A stretch of 64,000 nt of DNA from Halictus rubicundus (Eukaryota > Arthropoda > Insecta > Hymenoptera > Halictidae). The position numbers were made by a program, and so were the translations under genes. The stretch is from positions 1,488,001 through 1,552,000 of the forward strand of contig NW_027488580.1 in the NCBI RefSeq assembly GCF_050948215.1. Direction: 5' to 3'. Under the pieces are notes generated by a model, which made no database searches, was not told where the DNA came from, and saw only the letters and a program-made list of their open reading frames with translations. Below are positions 31,150 to 45,936 of this stretch, one piece after another (the stretch's first letter is position 1; each line of letters begins with the position of its first letter).

Positions 31150-32784
31150 CCTATCCTCCACCCTATCCTATCCTCTATCCTATCCTATCCTCTATACTAT
31201 CCTATCCTCTATCCTATCCTATCCTCTATCCTATCCTATTCTGTATCCTATACTCTACCCTATCCTATCCTCTATCCTATCCTATCCTCTATCCTATCCA
31301 ATCCTCGATCCTATCCTATCCAATCCCCTATCCTATCCTCTATCCTGTCCTATCCTCTATCCTATACTATTCTTTATCCTATCCTCTACCCTATCCTATC
31401 CTCTATCCTATCCTATCCTCTATCCTATCCAATCCCCTATCCTATCCTCTATCCGATCCTATACCCTGTCCTATCCTATCCTCTATCCTATCCTATTCTC
31501 TATCCTATCCTCTACCCTATCCTATCCTCTATCCTATCCTATCCTCTATCCTATCCTATCCTCTATCCTATCCAATCCTCTATCCTATCCTCTATCGTAT
31601 CCTATCCTCTATCCGATCCTATCCTCTATACTATGCTATCCTCTACCCTATCCTATCCTCTATCCTATCCTATCCTCTATCCTATCCAATCCCCTAACCT
31701 ATCCTCTATCCGATCCTATCCTCTACCCTATCCTATCCTCTATCCTATCCTATCCTCTATCCTATCCAATCACCTATCCTATCCTCTATACGATCCTATC
31801 CTCTATGCTATCTTATCCTCTATCCGATCCTATCCTTTATCCTATCCTATCCTCTATCCTATCCTATTCTGTATCCTATACTCTACCCTATCCTATCCTC
31901 TATCGTATCCTATCCTCTATCCTATCCTATCCTCTATGCTATCCAATCCTCTATCCTATCCTATCCTATCCTCTACCCTATCCTATCCTCTATCCTAACC
32001 TATCCTCCACCCTATCCTATCCTCTATCCTATCCTATCCTCTATACTATCCTATCCTCTATCCTATCCTATCCTCTATCCTATCCTATTCTGTATCCTAT
32101 ACTCTACACTATCCTATCCTCTATCCTATCCTATCCTCTATCCTATCCAATCCTCGATCCTATCCTATCCAATCCCCTATCCTATCCTCTATCCTGTCCT
32201 ATCCTCTATCCTATACTATTCTTTATCCTATCCTCTACCCTATCCTATCCTCTATCCTATCCTATCCTCTATCCTATCCAATCCCCTATCCTATCCTCTA
32301 TCCGATCCTATACCCTGTCCTATCCTATCCTCTATCCTATCCTATTCTCTATCCTATCCTCTACCCTATCCTATCCTCTATCCTATCCTATCCTCTATCC
32401 TATCCTATCCTCTATCCTATCCAATCCTCTATCCTATCCTCTATCGTATCCTATCCTCTATCCGATCCTATCCTCTATACTATGCTATCCTCTACCCTAT
32501 CCTATCCTCTATCCTATCCTATCCTCTATCCTATCCAATCCCCTAACCTATCCTCTATCCGATCCTATCCTCTACCCTATCCTATCCTCTATCCTATCCT
32601 ATCCTCTATCCTATCCAATCACCTATCCTATCCTCTATACGATCCTATCCTCTATGCTATCTTATCCTCTATCCGATCCTATCCTTTATCCTATCCTATC
32701 CTCTATCCTATCCTATTCTGTATCCTATACTCTACCCTATCCTATCCTCTATCGTATCCTATCCTCTATCCTATCCTATCCTCT

Positions 32785-33526
32785 ATGCTATCCAATCCTC
32801 TATCCTATCCTATCCTATCCTCTACCCTATCCTATCCTCTATCCTATCCTATCCTCTATCCTATCCTATCCTCTATCCTATCCAATCCCCTATCCTGTCC
32901 TCTATCCGATCCTATCCTCTATCCTATTCTATTCTCTATCCTATCCTCTACCCTATCCTATCCTCTATCCGATCCTATCCTCTATAGTATCCTATTCTCT
33001 ATCCTATCCTCTACCCTAACCTATCCTCTATCCTATAATATCATCTATCCTATACTATTCTCTATCCTATCCTATCCTCTATCCTATACTATCCTGTATC
33101 GTATCCTGTCCTCTATCCGATCCTATCCTCTATCCTATCCTATCCTCTATCCTATCCTATCCTCAATCCTATCCTATTATGTATCCTATACTCTACCCTA
33201 TCCTATCCTCTATTCTATCCTATCCTCTATCCTATCCAATCCTCTATCCTATCCTCTATCGTATCCTATCCTCTATCCGAACATATCCTCTATCCTATCC
33301 TATCCTCTATCCTATCCTATTCCCTATCCTATCCTATCCTCTATCCTATCCTATTCTCTATCCTATCCGCTACCCTATCCTATCCTCTATCCTATCCTAT
33401 CCTCTATCCTATCCAATCCTCTATCCTATCCTCTATCGTATCCTATCCTCTATCCGATCCTATCCTCTATACTATCCTATCCTCTACCCTATCCTATCCT
33501 CTATCCTATCCTATCCTCTATCCTAA
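32785..33526 (+). repeat. Block H4, copy 2
   Basis: Copy of 30408-31149 at offset 2377. The copies share the TATAGTATCC and CCGAACATATCC variants. Confidence 0.85.
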
Positions 33527-33759
33527 CCTATCCTCTACCCTATCCTATCCTCTATCCTATCCTATCCTCTATCCTATCCTATCCTGTATCCTATCCTATT
33601 CTCTATCCTATCCTCTACCCTATCCTATCCTCCATCCTATACTATCATCTATCCTATCATATTCTCTATCCTGTCCTCTATCGTCTGCTCTATCCTATCC
33701 TATCCAGTATCCTATCCTATCCTCAAACCTATCCTATCCTCTATCCTATCCAATCACCT

Positions 33760-35650
33760 ATCCTATCCTGTATACGATCCTATCCTCTATGCTATCTTAT
33801 CCTCTATCCGATCCTATCCTTTATCCTATCCTATCCTCTATCCTATCCTATTCTGTATCCTATACTCTACCCTATCCTATCCTCTATCGTATCCTATCCT
33901 CTATCCTATCCAATCCTCGATCCTATCCTCTATCCTATCCTCTATCGTATCCTATCCTCTAAACGATCCTATCCTCTATACTATCCTATCCTCTATGCTA
34001 TCTTATCCTCTATCCGATCCTATCCTCTATCCTATCCTATCCTCTATACTATCCTCTATCGTATCCTATCCTCTACCCTATCCTATCCTCTATCCTATCC
34101 TCTCCTCTATACTACCCAATCCCCTATCCTATCCTCTATCCTATCCTATCCTCTACCCTATCCTATCCTCATGTCCTATCGTATCATGTCCTCTATCCTA
34201 TCCAATCCCCTAGCCTATCCTCTATTCTGTCCTATCCTCTATCCTATACTATTCTCTATCCTATCCTCTACCCTATCCTATCCTCTATCCTATCCTCTCC
34301 TCTATACTACCCAATCCCCTATCCTATCCTCTATCCGATCCTATCCTCTATCCTATCCTATCCTCTATCCTATAATATCCTCTATCCTATAATATCATCT
34401 ATCCTATACTATTCTCTATCCTATCCTATCGTCTATCCTATACTATCCTCTATCGTATCCTATCCTCTATCCTATCCTATCCTCTATCCTATAATATCAG
34501 CTATCCTATACTATTCTCTATCCTATCCTATCCTCTATCCTATACTATCCTCTATCGTATCTTATCCTCTATCCTATCCTATCCTCTATTCTATACAATC
34601 CCCTATCCTATCATCTATCCGAAACTATCCTCTATCCTATAATATCTTCTATTCTATACTATTCTCTATCCTATCCTATCCTCTATCCTATACTATCCTC
34701 TATCGTATCCTATCCTCTATCCTATCCATTCCTCTATCCTATCCTCTATCGTATCCTATCCTCTATCCGATCCTATCCTCTATCCTATCCTATCCTCCAT
34801 CCTATCCTATTCTCTCTCCTATCCTCTACCCTATCCTATCCTCTATCCTATAATATCATTTTTCCTATACTATCCTCTATCCTATCCTATCCTCTATCCT
34901 ATACTATCCTCTACCCTATCCTATCCTCTATCATATCCTATCCTCTATCCTATCCAATCCCCTATCCTAAACTCTATCCTGTCCTATCCTCTATCGTTTA
35001 CTATTCTCTATCCTATCCTCTACTATATAATATCCTCTATCCTATCCTCTCCTCTATACTACCCAATCCCCTATCCTATCCTCTATACGATCCTATCCTC
35101 TATGCTATCTTATCCTCTATCCGATCCTATCCTTTATCCTATCCTATCCTCTATCCTATCCTATTCTGCATCCTATACTCTACCCTATCCTATTCTCTAT
35201 CGTATCCTATCCTCTATCCTATCCAATCCTCGATCCTATCCTCTATCCTATCCTCTATCGTATCCTATCCTCTAAACGATCCTATCCTCTATACTATCCT
35301 ATCCTCTATGCTATCTTATCCTCTATCCGATCCTATCCTCTATCCTATCCTATCCTCTATCCTATCCTCTATCGTATCCTATCCTCTATCCGATCCTATC
35401 CTCTATACTATCCTATCCTCTACCCTATCCTATCCTCTATCCTATCCTATTCTGTATCCTATACTCTACCCTATCCTATCCTCTATCGTATCCTATTCTC
35501 TATCCTATCCAATCCTCGATCCTATCCTCTATCCTATCCTCTATCGTATCCTATCCTCTAAACGATCCTATCCTCTATACTATTCTATCCTCTATCCTAT
35601 AATATCATCTATCCTATCCTATCCACTATCCTATCCGATCCTCAATCCTA
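33760..35650 (+). repeat. Higher-order block H5, copy 1
   Basis: Matches about 40995-43085. The offset is 7237 before box B and 7432 after it, because the distant copy has a 195-bp local duplication. Smaller compensating indels occur around 34300-34490. Confidence 0.8.
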
Positions 35651-35657
35651 TCCTATC

Positions 35658-37678
35658 GTGAATCCTCTCCTATCCTCTATCCTATCCTATCCTGTATCCT
35701 ATCCTATCCTCTATACTATCCTATCCTCTATCCTATCCTATCCTCTATCCTATCCTATTCTGTATCCTATACTCTACCCTATCCTATCCTCTATCCTATC
35801 CTATCCTCTATCCTATCCAATCCTCGATCCTATCCTATCCAATCCCCTATCCTATCCTCTATCCTGTCCTATCCTCTATCCTATACTATGCTCTATCCTA
35901 TCCTCTACCCTATCCTATCCTCTATCCTATCCTATCCTCTATCCTATCCAATCCCCTATCCTATCCTCTATCCGATCCTATACCCTATCCTATCCTATCC
36001 TCTATCCTATCCTATTCTCTATCCTATCCTCTACCCTATCCTATCCTCTATCCTATCCTATCCTCTATCCTATCCTATCCTCTATCCTATCCAATCCTCT
36101 ATCCTATCCTCTATCGTATCCTATCCTCTATCCGATCCTATCCTCTATACTATGCTATCCTCTACCCTATCCTATCCTCTATCCTATCCTATCCTCTATC
36201 CTATCCAATCCCCTAACCTATCCTCTATCCGATCCTATCCTCTACCCTATCCTATCCTCTATCCTATCCTATCCTCTATCCTATCCAATCACCTATCCTA
36301 TCCTCTATACGATCCTATCCTCTATGCTATCTTATCCTCTATCCGATCCTATCCTTTATCCTATCCTATCCTCTATCCTATCCTATTCTGTATCCTATAC
36401 TCTACCCTATCCTATCCTCTATCGTATCCTATCCTCTATCCGATCCTATCCTCTATCCTATCCTATCCTCTATCCTATCCTATTCTCTATCATATCCTCT
36501 ACCCTATCCTATCCTCTATCCGATCCTATCCTCTATCCTATCCTATCCTATTCTCTATCCTATCCTCTACCCTATCCTATCCTCTATCCTATCCAATCAC
36601 CTATCCTATCCTCTATCCGATCCTATCCTCTATCCTATCCTATTCTGTATCCTATACTCTACCCTATCCTATCCTCTATCCTATCCTATAATCTATCCTA
36701 TCCTATCCTCTACCCTATCCTATCCTCTATCCTATCCTATCCTCTATCCTATCCAATCCCCTATCCTATCCTCTATCCTGTCCTATCCTCTATCGTATAC
36801 TATTCTCTATCCTATCCTCTACTATATCCTATCCTCTATCCTATCCTCTCCTCTATACTACCCAATCCCCTATCCTATCCTCTATACGATCCTATCCTCT
36901 ATGCTATCCTATCCTCTATCCTATAATATCATCTATCCTATACTATTCTCTATCCTATCCTATCCTCTATCCTATACTATCCTCTATCGTATCCTATCCT
37001 CTATCCTATCCTATCCTCTATTCTATCCAATCCCCTATCCTATCATCTATCCTATCCTATCCTTTATCCTATCCTATCCTCTATCCTATAATATCATCTA
37101 TCCTATCCTATCCACTATCCTATCTGATCCTCAATCCTATCCTATCATGAATCCTCTCCTATCCACTATCCTATCCTATCCTGTATCCTATCCTATCCTC
37201 TATCCTATAATATCCTCTATCCTATTCTATCCTCTATCCTATACTATCCTCTATCGTATCCTATCCTCTATCCTATCCTATCCTCTATCCTATCCAATCC
37301 CCTATCCTATCCTCTATCCGATCCTATCCTCTACCCTATCCTATCCTCTATCCTATCCTATCCTATCCTCTACCCTATCCTATCCTCTATCCTATCCTAT
37401 CCTCTATCGTATCCTATCCTCTATCCTATCCAATCCCCTATCCTATCCCATCCTCTAACCTATCCTATTCTCTATCATATCCTCTACCCTATCCTATCCT
37501 CTATCCTATCCTATCAACTATCCTATTCTATTCTCTATCCTATCCTCTATCCTATCCAATCCTCGATCCTATCCTCTATCCTATCCTCTATCGTATCCTA
37601 TCCTCTAAACGATCCTATCCTCTATACTATTCTATCCTCTATCCTATAATATCATCTATCCTGTCCTATCCACTATCC
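35658..37678 (+). repeat. Higher-order block H6, copy 1
   Basis: Matches 43890-45910 at a constant offset of 8232 over 2 kb. It begins at a GTGAATCC monomer where the copy has ATGAATCC. The order diverges after the TCCTGTCCTATCCAC monomer. Confidence 0.85.
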
Positions 37679-39031
37679 TAACCTCTATCCTGTCCTATCC
37701 TCTATACTACCCAATCCCCTATCCTATCCTCTATCCTATCCTATTCTCTACCCTATCCTATCCTCATGTCCTATCGTATCATGTCCTCTATCCTATCCAA
37801 TCCCCTAGCCTATCCTCTATTCTGTCCTATCCTCTATCCTATACTATTCTCTATCCTATCCTCTACCCTATCCTATCCTCTATCCTATCCTCTCCTCTAT
37901 ACTACCCAATCCCCTATCCTATCCTCTATCCGATCCTATCCTCTATCCTATCCTATCCTCTGTCCTATAATATCCTCTATCCTATAATATCATCTATCCT
38001 ATACTATTCTCTATCCTATCCTATCGTCTATCCTATACTATCCTCTATCGTATCCTATCCTCTATCCTATCCTACCCTCTATTCTATCCAATCCCCTATC
38101 CTATCATCTATCCGAACCTATCCTCTATCCTATCCTATCCTCTATCCTATAATATCAGCTATCCTATACTATTCTCTATCCTATCCTATCCTCTATCCTA
38201 TACTATCCTCTATCGTATCTTATCCTCTATCCTATCCTATCCTCTATTCTATACAATCCCCTATCCTATCATCTATCCGAAACTATCCTCTATCCTATCC
38301 TATCCTCTATCCTATAATATCTTCTATTCTATACTATTCTCTATCCTATCCTATCCTCTATCCTATACTATCATCTATCGTATCCTATCCTCTATCCTAT
38401 CCAATCCTCTATCCTATCCTCTATCGTATCCTATCCTCTATCCGATCCTATCCTCTATCCTATCCTATCCTACATCCTATCCTATTCTCTATCCTATCCT
38501 CTACCCTATCCTATCCTCTATCCTATAATATCATTTATCCTATACTATCCTCTATCCTATCCTATCCTCTATCCTATACTATCCTCTATCGTATCCTATC
38601 CTCTATCCGATCCTATCCTCTATCCTATCCTATCCTCTATCCTATCCTCTACCCTATCCTATCCTCTATCCTATAATATCATTTATCCTATACTATCCTC
38701 TATCCTATCCTATCCTCTATCCTATACTATCCTCTATCGTATCCTATCCTCTATCCGATCCTATCCTCTATCCTATCCTATCCTCTATCCTATCCTATTC
38801 TGTATCCTATACTCTACCCTATCCTATCCTCTATCCGATCCTATCCTCTATCCTATCCTATCCTCCATCCTATCCTATTCTCTATCCTATCCTCTACCCT
38901 ATCCTATCCTGTATCCTATAATATCATTTATCCTATACTATTCTCTATCCTATCCTATCCTCTATCCTATACTATCCTCTATCGTATCCTAACCTCTATC
39001 CGAACCTATCCTCTATCCTATCCTATCCTCT

Positions 39032-40952
39032 ATGCTATCCAATCCTCTATCCTATCCTATCCTATCCTCTACCCTATCCTATCCTCTATCCTATCCTATC
39101 CTCTATCCTATCCTATCCTCTATCCTATCCAATCCCCTATCCTGTCCTCTATCCGATCCTATCCTCTATCCTATTCTATTCTCTATCCTATCCTCTACCC
39201 TATCCTATCCTCTATCCGATCCTATCCTCTATAGTATCCTATTCTCTATCCTATCCTCTACCCTAACCTATCCTCTATCCTATAATATCATCTATCCTAT
39301 ACTATTCTCTATCCTATCCTATCCTCTATCCTATACTATCCTGTATCGTATCCTGTCCTCTATCCGATCCTATCCTCTATCCTATCCTATCCTCTATCCT
39401 ATCCTATCCTCAATCCTATCCTATTATGTATCCTATACTCTACCCTATCCTATCCTCTATTCTATCCTATCCTCTATCCTATCCAATCCTCTATCCTATC
39501 CTCTATCGTATCCTATCCTCTATCCGAACATATCCTCTATCCTATCCTATCCTCTATCCTATCCTATTCCCTATCCTATCCTATCCTCTATCCTATCCTA
39601 TTCTCTATCCTATCCGCTACCCTATCCTATCCTCTATCCTATCCTATCCTCTATCCTATGCAATCCTCTATCCTATCCTCTATCGTATCCTATCCTCTAT
39701 CCGATCCTATCCTCTATACTATCCTATCCTCTACCCTATCCTATCCTCTATCCTATCCTATCCTCTATCCTAACCTATCCTCTACCCTATCCTATCCTCT
39801 ATCCTATCCTATCCTCTATACTATCCTATCCTCTATCCTATCCTATCCAATCATCTATCCTATCCTCTATCGTATCCTATCCTCTATCCGATCCTATCCT
39901 CTATACTATGCTATCCTCTACCCTATCCTATCCTCTATCCTATCCTATCCTCTATCCTATCCAATCCCCTAACCTATCCTCTATCCGATCCTATCCTCTA
40001 CCCTATCCTATCCTCTATCCTATCCTATCCTCTATCCTATCCAATCACCTATCCTATCCTCTATACGATCCTATCCTCTATGCTATCTTATCCTCTATCC
40101 GATCCTATCCTTTATCCTATCCTATCCTCTATCCTATCCTATTCTGTATCCTATACTCTACCCTATCCTATCCTCTATCGTATCCTATCCTCTATCCTAT
40201 CCTATCCTCTACGCTATCCAATCCTCTATCCTATCCTATCCTATCCTCTACCCTATCCTATCCTCTATCCTATCCTATCCTCTATCCTATCCTATCCTCT
40301 ATCCTATCCAATCCCCTATCCTGTCCTCTATCCGATCCTATCCTCTATCCTATTCTATTCTCTATCCTATCCTCTACCCTATCCTATCCTCTATCCGATC
40401 CTATCCTCTATAGTATCCTATTCTCTATCCTATCCTCTACCCTAACCTATCCTCTATCCTATAATATCATCTATCCTATACTATTCTCTATCCTATCCTA
40501 TCCTCTATCCTATACTATCCTGTATCGTATCCTGTCCTCTATCCGATCCTATCCTCTATCCTATCCTATCCTCTATCCTATCCTATCCTCAATCCTATCC
40601 TATTATGTATCCTATACTCTACCCTATCCTATCCTCTATTCTATCCTATCCTCTATCCTATCCAATCCTCTATCCTATCCTCTATCGTATCCTATCCTCT
40701 ATCCGAACATATCCTCTATCCTATCCTATCCTCTATCCTATCCTCTATCCTATCCTATCCTATCCTCTATCCTATCCTATTCTCTATCCTATCCGCTACC
40801 CTATCCTATCCTCTATCCTATCCTATCCTCTATCCTATCCAATCCTCTATCCTATCCTCTATCGTATCCTATCCTCTATCCGATCCTATCCTCTATACTA
40901 TCCTATCCTCTACCCTATCCTATCCTCTATCCTATCCTATCCTCTATCCTAA
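39032..40952 (+). repeat. Block H4, copies 3 and 4
   Basis: Copies start at 39032 and 40211 (spacing 1179). The broader segment 38774-39764 matches 30150-31140 at offset 8624. The fourth copy starts with CTACGCTATCC instead of CTATGCTATCC. Confidence 0.82.
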
Positions 40953-40994
40953 CCTATCCTCTACCCTATCCTATCCTCTATCCTATCCAATCAC

Positions 40995-43085
40995 CTATCC
41001 TATCCTCTATACGATCCTATCCTCTATGCTATCTTATCCTCTATCCGATCCTATCCTTTATCCTATCCTATCCTCTATACTATCCTATTCTGTATCCTAT
41101 ACTCTACCCTATCCTATCCTCTATCGTATCCTATCCTCTATCCTATCCAATCCTCGATCCTATCCTCTATCCTACTCTCTATCGTATCCTATCCTCTAAA
41201 CGATCCTATCCTCTATACTATCCTATCCTCTATGCTATCTTATCCTCTATCCGATCCTATCCTCTATCCTATCCTATCCTCTATACTATCCTCTATCGTA
41301 TCCTATCCTCTACCCTATCCTATCCTCTATCCTATCCTCTCCTCTATACTACCCAATCCCCTATCCTATCCTCTATCCTATCCTATCCTCTACCCTATCC
41401 TATCCTCATGTCCTATCGTATCATGTCCTCTATCCTATCCAATCCCCTAGCCTATATTCTATTCTGTCCTATCCTCTATCCTATACTATTCTCTATCCTA
41501 TCCTCTACCCTATCCTATCCTCTATCCTATCCTCTCCTCTATACTACCCAATCCCCTATCCTATCCTCTATCCTATCCTATCCTCTACCCTATCCTATCC
41601 TCATGTCCTATCGTATCATGTCCTCTATCCTATCCAATCCCCTAGCCTATATTCTATTCTGTCCTATCCTCTATCCTATACTATTCTCTATCCTATCCTC
41701 TACCCTATCCTATCCTCTATCCTATCCTATCCTCTATCCTATAATATCCTCTATCCTATAATATCATCTATCCTATACTATTCTCTATCCTATCCTATCG
41801 TCTATCCTATACTATCCTCTATCGTATCCTATCCTCTATCCTATCCTACCCTCTATTCTATCCAATCCCCTATCCTATCATCTATCCGAACCTATCCTCT
41901 ATCCTATCCTATCCTCTATCCTATAATATCAGCTATCCTATACTATTCTCTATCCTATCCTATCCTCTATCCTATACTATCCTCTATCGTATCTTATCCT
42001 CTATCCTATCCTATCCTCTATTCTATACAATCCCCTATCCTATCATCTATCCGAAACTATCCTCTATCCTATAATATCTTCTATTCTATACTATTCTCTA
42101 TCCTATCCTATCCTCTATCCTATACTATCCTCTATCGTATCCTATCCTCTATCCTATCCATTCCTCTATCCTATCCTCTATCGTATCCTATCCTCTATCC
42201 GATCCTATCCTCTATCCTATCCTATCCTCCATCCTATCCTATTCTCTCTCCTATCCTCTACCCTATCCTATCCTCTATCCTATAATATCATTTTTCCTAT
42301 ACTATCCTCTATCCTATCCTATCCTCTATCCTATACTATCCTCTACCCTATCCTATCCTCTATCATATCCTATCCTCTATCCTATCCAATCCCCTATCCT
42401 AAACTCTATCCTGTCCTATCCTCTATCGTTTACTATTCTCTATCCTATCCTCTACTATATAATATCCTCTATCCTATCCTCTCCTCTATACTACCCAATC
42501 CCCTATCCTATCCTCTATACGATCCTATCCTCTATGCTATCTTATCCTCTATCCGATCCTATCCTTTATCCTATCCTATCCTCTATCCTATCCTATTCTG
42601 CATCCTATACTCTACCCTATCCTATTCTCTATCGTATCCTATCCTCTATCCTATCCAATCCTCGATCCTATCCTCTATCCTATCCTCTATCGTATCCTAT
42701 CCTCTAAACGATCCTATCCTCTATACTATCCTATCCTCTATGCTATCTTATCCTCTATACGATCCTATCCTCTATCCTATCCTATCCTCTATCCTATCCT
42801 CTATCGTATCCTATCCTCTATCCGATCCTATCCTCTATACTATCCTATCCTCTACCCTATCCTATCCTCTATCCTATCCTATTCTGTATCCTATACTCTA
42901 CCCTATCCTATCCTCTATCGTATCCTATTCTCTATCCTATCCAATCCTCGATCCTATCCTCTATCCTATCCTCTATCGTATCCTATCCTCTAAACGATCC
43001 TATCCTCTATACTATTCTATCCTCTATCCTATAATATCATCTATCCTATCCTATCCACTATCCTATCCGATCCTCAATCCTATCC
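40995..43085 (+). repeat. Higher-order block H5, copy 2
   Basis: Copy of 33760-35650 enlarged by the 195-bp duplication of box B at 41408/41603. Shared rare monomers include GCATCCTATACTC and TATATAATATCC. Confidence 0.8.
41308..41705 (+). repeat. 195-bp tandem duplication of box B
   Basis: Box B at 41408 and 41603 is exactly 195 bp apart. Both copies carry CCTATATTCTATTCTG where the other box B copies read CCTATCCTCTATTCTG or a close variant of it. The substitution therefore preceded a recent local duplication. Confidence 0.85.
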
Positions 43086-43940
43086 TATCATGAATCCTCT
43101 CCTATCCTCTATCCTATCCTATCCTGTATCCTATCCTATCCTCTACCCTATCCTATCCTCTATCATATCCTATCCTCTATCCTATCCAATCCCCTATCCT
43201 AACCTCTATCCTGTCCTATCCTCTATCGTATACTATTCTCTATCCTATCCTCTACTATATAATATCCTCTATCCTATCCTCTCCTCTATACTACCCAATC
43301 CCCTATCCTATCCTCTATACGATCCTATCCTCTGTGCTATCTTATCCTCTATCCGATCCTATCCTTTATCCTATCCTATCCTCTATCCTATCCTATTCTG
43401 CATCCTATACTCTACCCTATCCTATCCTCTATCGTATCCTATCCTCTATCCTATCCAATCCTCGATCCTATCCTCTATCCTATCCTCTATCGTATCCTAT
43501 CCTCTAATCGATCCTATCCTCTATACTATCCTATCCTCTATGCTATCTTATACTCTATCCGATCCTATCCTCAATCCTATCCTATCCTCTATCCTATCCT
43601 CTATCGTATCCTATCCTCTATCCGATCCTATCCTCTATACTATCCTATCCTCTACCCTATCCTATCCTCTATCTTATCCTATTCTGTATCCTATACTCTA
43701 CCCTATCCTATCCTCTATCGTATCCTATTCTCTATCCTATCCAATCCTCGATCCTATCCTCTATCCTATCCTCTATCGTATCCTATCCTCTAAACGATCC
43801 TATCCTCTATACTATTCTATCCTCTATCCTATAATATCATCTATCCTATCCTATCCACTATCCTATCCGATCCTCAATCCTATCCTATCATGAATCCTCT
43901 CCTATCCTCTATCCTATCCTATCCTGTATCCTATCCTATC
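42341..43940 (+). repeat. 800-bp tandem duplication
   Basis: CTCTACCCTATCCTATCC at 42341 and 43141 begins two copies 800 bp apart. The CATGAATCC monomers at 43090 and 43890 keep that spacing. A further copy of the unit lies at 45988. Confidence 0.83.
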
Positions 43941-44863
43941 CTCTATACTATCCTATCCTCTATCCTATCCTATCCTCTATCCTATCCTATTCTGTATCCT
44001 ATACTCTACCCTATCCTATCCTCTATCCTATCCTATCCTCTATCCTATCCAATCCTCGATCCTATCCTATCCAATCCCCTATCCTATCCTCTATCCTGTC
44101 CTATCCTCTATCCTATACTATTCTCTATCCTATCCTCTACCCTATCCTATCCTCTATCCTATCCTATCCTCTATCCTATCCAATCCCCTATTCTATCCTC
44201 TATCCGATCCTATACCCTATCCTATCCTATCCTCTATCCTATCCTATTCTCTATCCTATCCTCTACCCTATCCTATCCTCTATCCTATCCTATCCTCTAT
44301 CCTATCCTATCCTCTATCCTATCCAATCCTCTATCCTATCCTCTATCGTATCCTATCCTCTATCCGATCCTATCCTCTATACTATGCTATCCTCTACCCT
44401 ATCCTATCCTCTATCCTATCCTATCCTCTATCCTATCCAATCCCCTAACCTATCCTCTATCCGATCCTATCCTCTACCCTATCCTATCCTCTATCCTATC
44501 CTATCCTCTATCCTATCCAATCACCTATCCTATCCTCTATACGATCCTATCCTCTATGCTATCTTATCCTCTATCCGATCCTATCCTTTATCCTATCCTA
44601 TCCTCTATCCTATCCTATTCTGTATCCTATACTCTACCCTATCCTATCCTCTATCGTATCCTATCCTCTATCCGATCCTATCCTCTATCCTATCCTATCC
44701 TCTATCCTATCCTATTCTCTATCATATCCTCTACCCTATCCTATCCTCTATCCGATCCTATCCTCTATCCTATCCTATCCTATTCTCTATCCTATCCTCT
44801 ACCCTATCCTATCCTCTATCCTATCCAATCACCTATCCTATCCTCTATCCGATCCTATCCTCT
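43090..44863 (+). repeat. Higher-order block H7, copy 1
   Basis: Matches 45937-47710 at offset 2847. The duplication includes the boundary of the 800-bp unit, so it happened after that event. Confidence 0.83.
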
Positions 44864-45910
44864 ATCCTATCCTATTCTGTATCCTATACTCTACCCTATC
44901 CTATCCTCTATCCTATCCTATAATCTATCCTATCCTATCCTCTACCCTATCCTATCCTCTATCCTATCCTATCCTCTATCCTATCCAATCCCCTATCCTA
45001 TCCTCTATCCTGTCCTATCCTCTATCGTATACTATTCTCTATCCTATCCTCTACTATATCCTATCCTCTATCCTATCCTCTCCTCTATACTACCCAATCC
45101 CCTATCCTATCCTCTATACGATCCTATCCTCTATGCTATCCTATCCTCTATCCTATAATATCATCTATCCTATACTATTCTCTATCCTATCCTATCCTCT
45201 ATCCTATACTATCCTCTATCGTATCCTATCCTCTATCCTATCCTATCCTCTATTCTATCCAATCCCCTATCCTATCATCTATCCTATCCTATCCTTTATC
45301 CTATCCTATCCTCTATCCTATAATATCATCTATCCTATCCTATCCACTATCCTATCTGATCCTCAATCCTATCCTATCATGAATCCTCTCCTATCCACTA
45401 TCCTATCCTATCCTGTATCCTATCCTATCCTCTATCCTATAATATCCTCTATCCTATTCTATCCTCTATCCTATACTATCCTCTATCGTATCCTATCCTC
45501 TATCCTATCCTATCCTCTATCCTATCCAATCCCCTATCCTATCCTCTATCCGATCCTATCCTCTACCCTATCCTATCCTCTATCCTATCCTATCCTATCC
45601 TCTACCCTATCCTATCCTCTATCCTATCCTATCCTCTATCGTATCCTATCCTCTATCCTATCCAATCCCCTATCCTATCCCATCCTCTAACCTATCCTAT
45701 TCTCTATCATATCCTCTACCCTATCCTATCCTCTATCCTATCCTATCAACTATCCTATCCTATTCTCTATCCTATCCTCTATCCTATCCAATCCTCGATC
45801 CTATCCTCTATCCTATCCTCTATCGTATCCTATCCTCTAAACGATCCTATCCTCTATACTATTCTATCCTCTATCCTATAATATCATCCATCCTGTCCTA
45901 TCCACTATCC
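43890..45910 (+). repeat. Higher-order block H6, copy 2
   Basis: Copy of 35658-37678. Its first kilobase is duplicated again at 46737 (offset 2847), and part of that at 48250 (offset 1513). Confidence 0.85.
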
Positions 45911-45936
45911 TATCCGATCCTCAATCCTATCCTATC

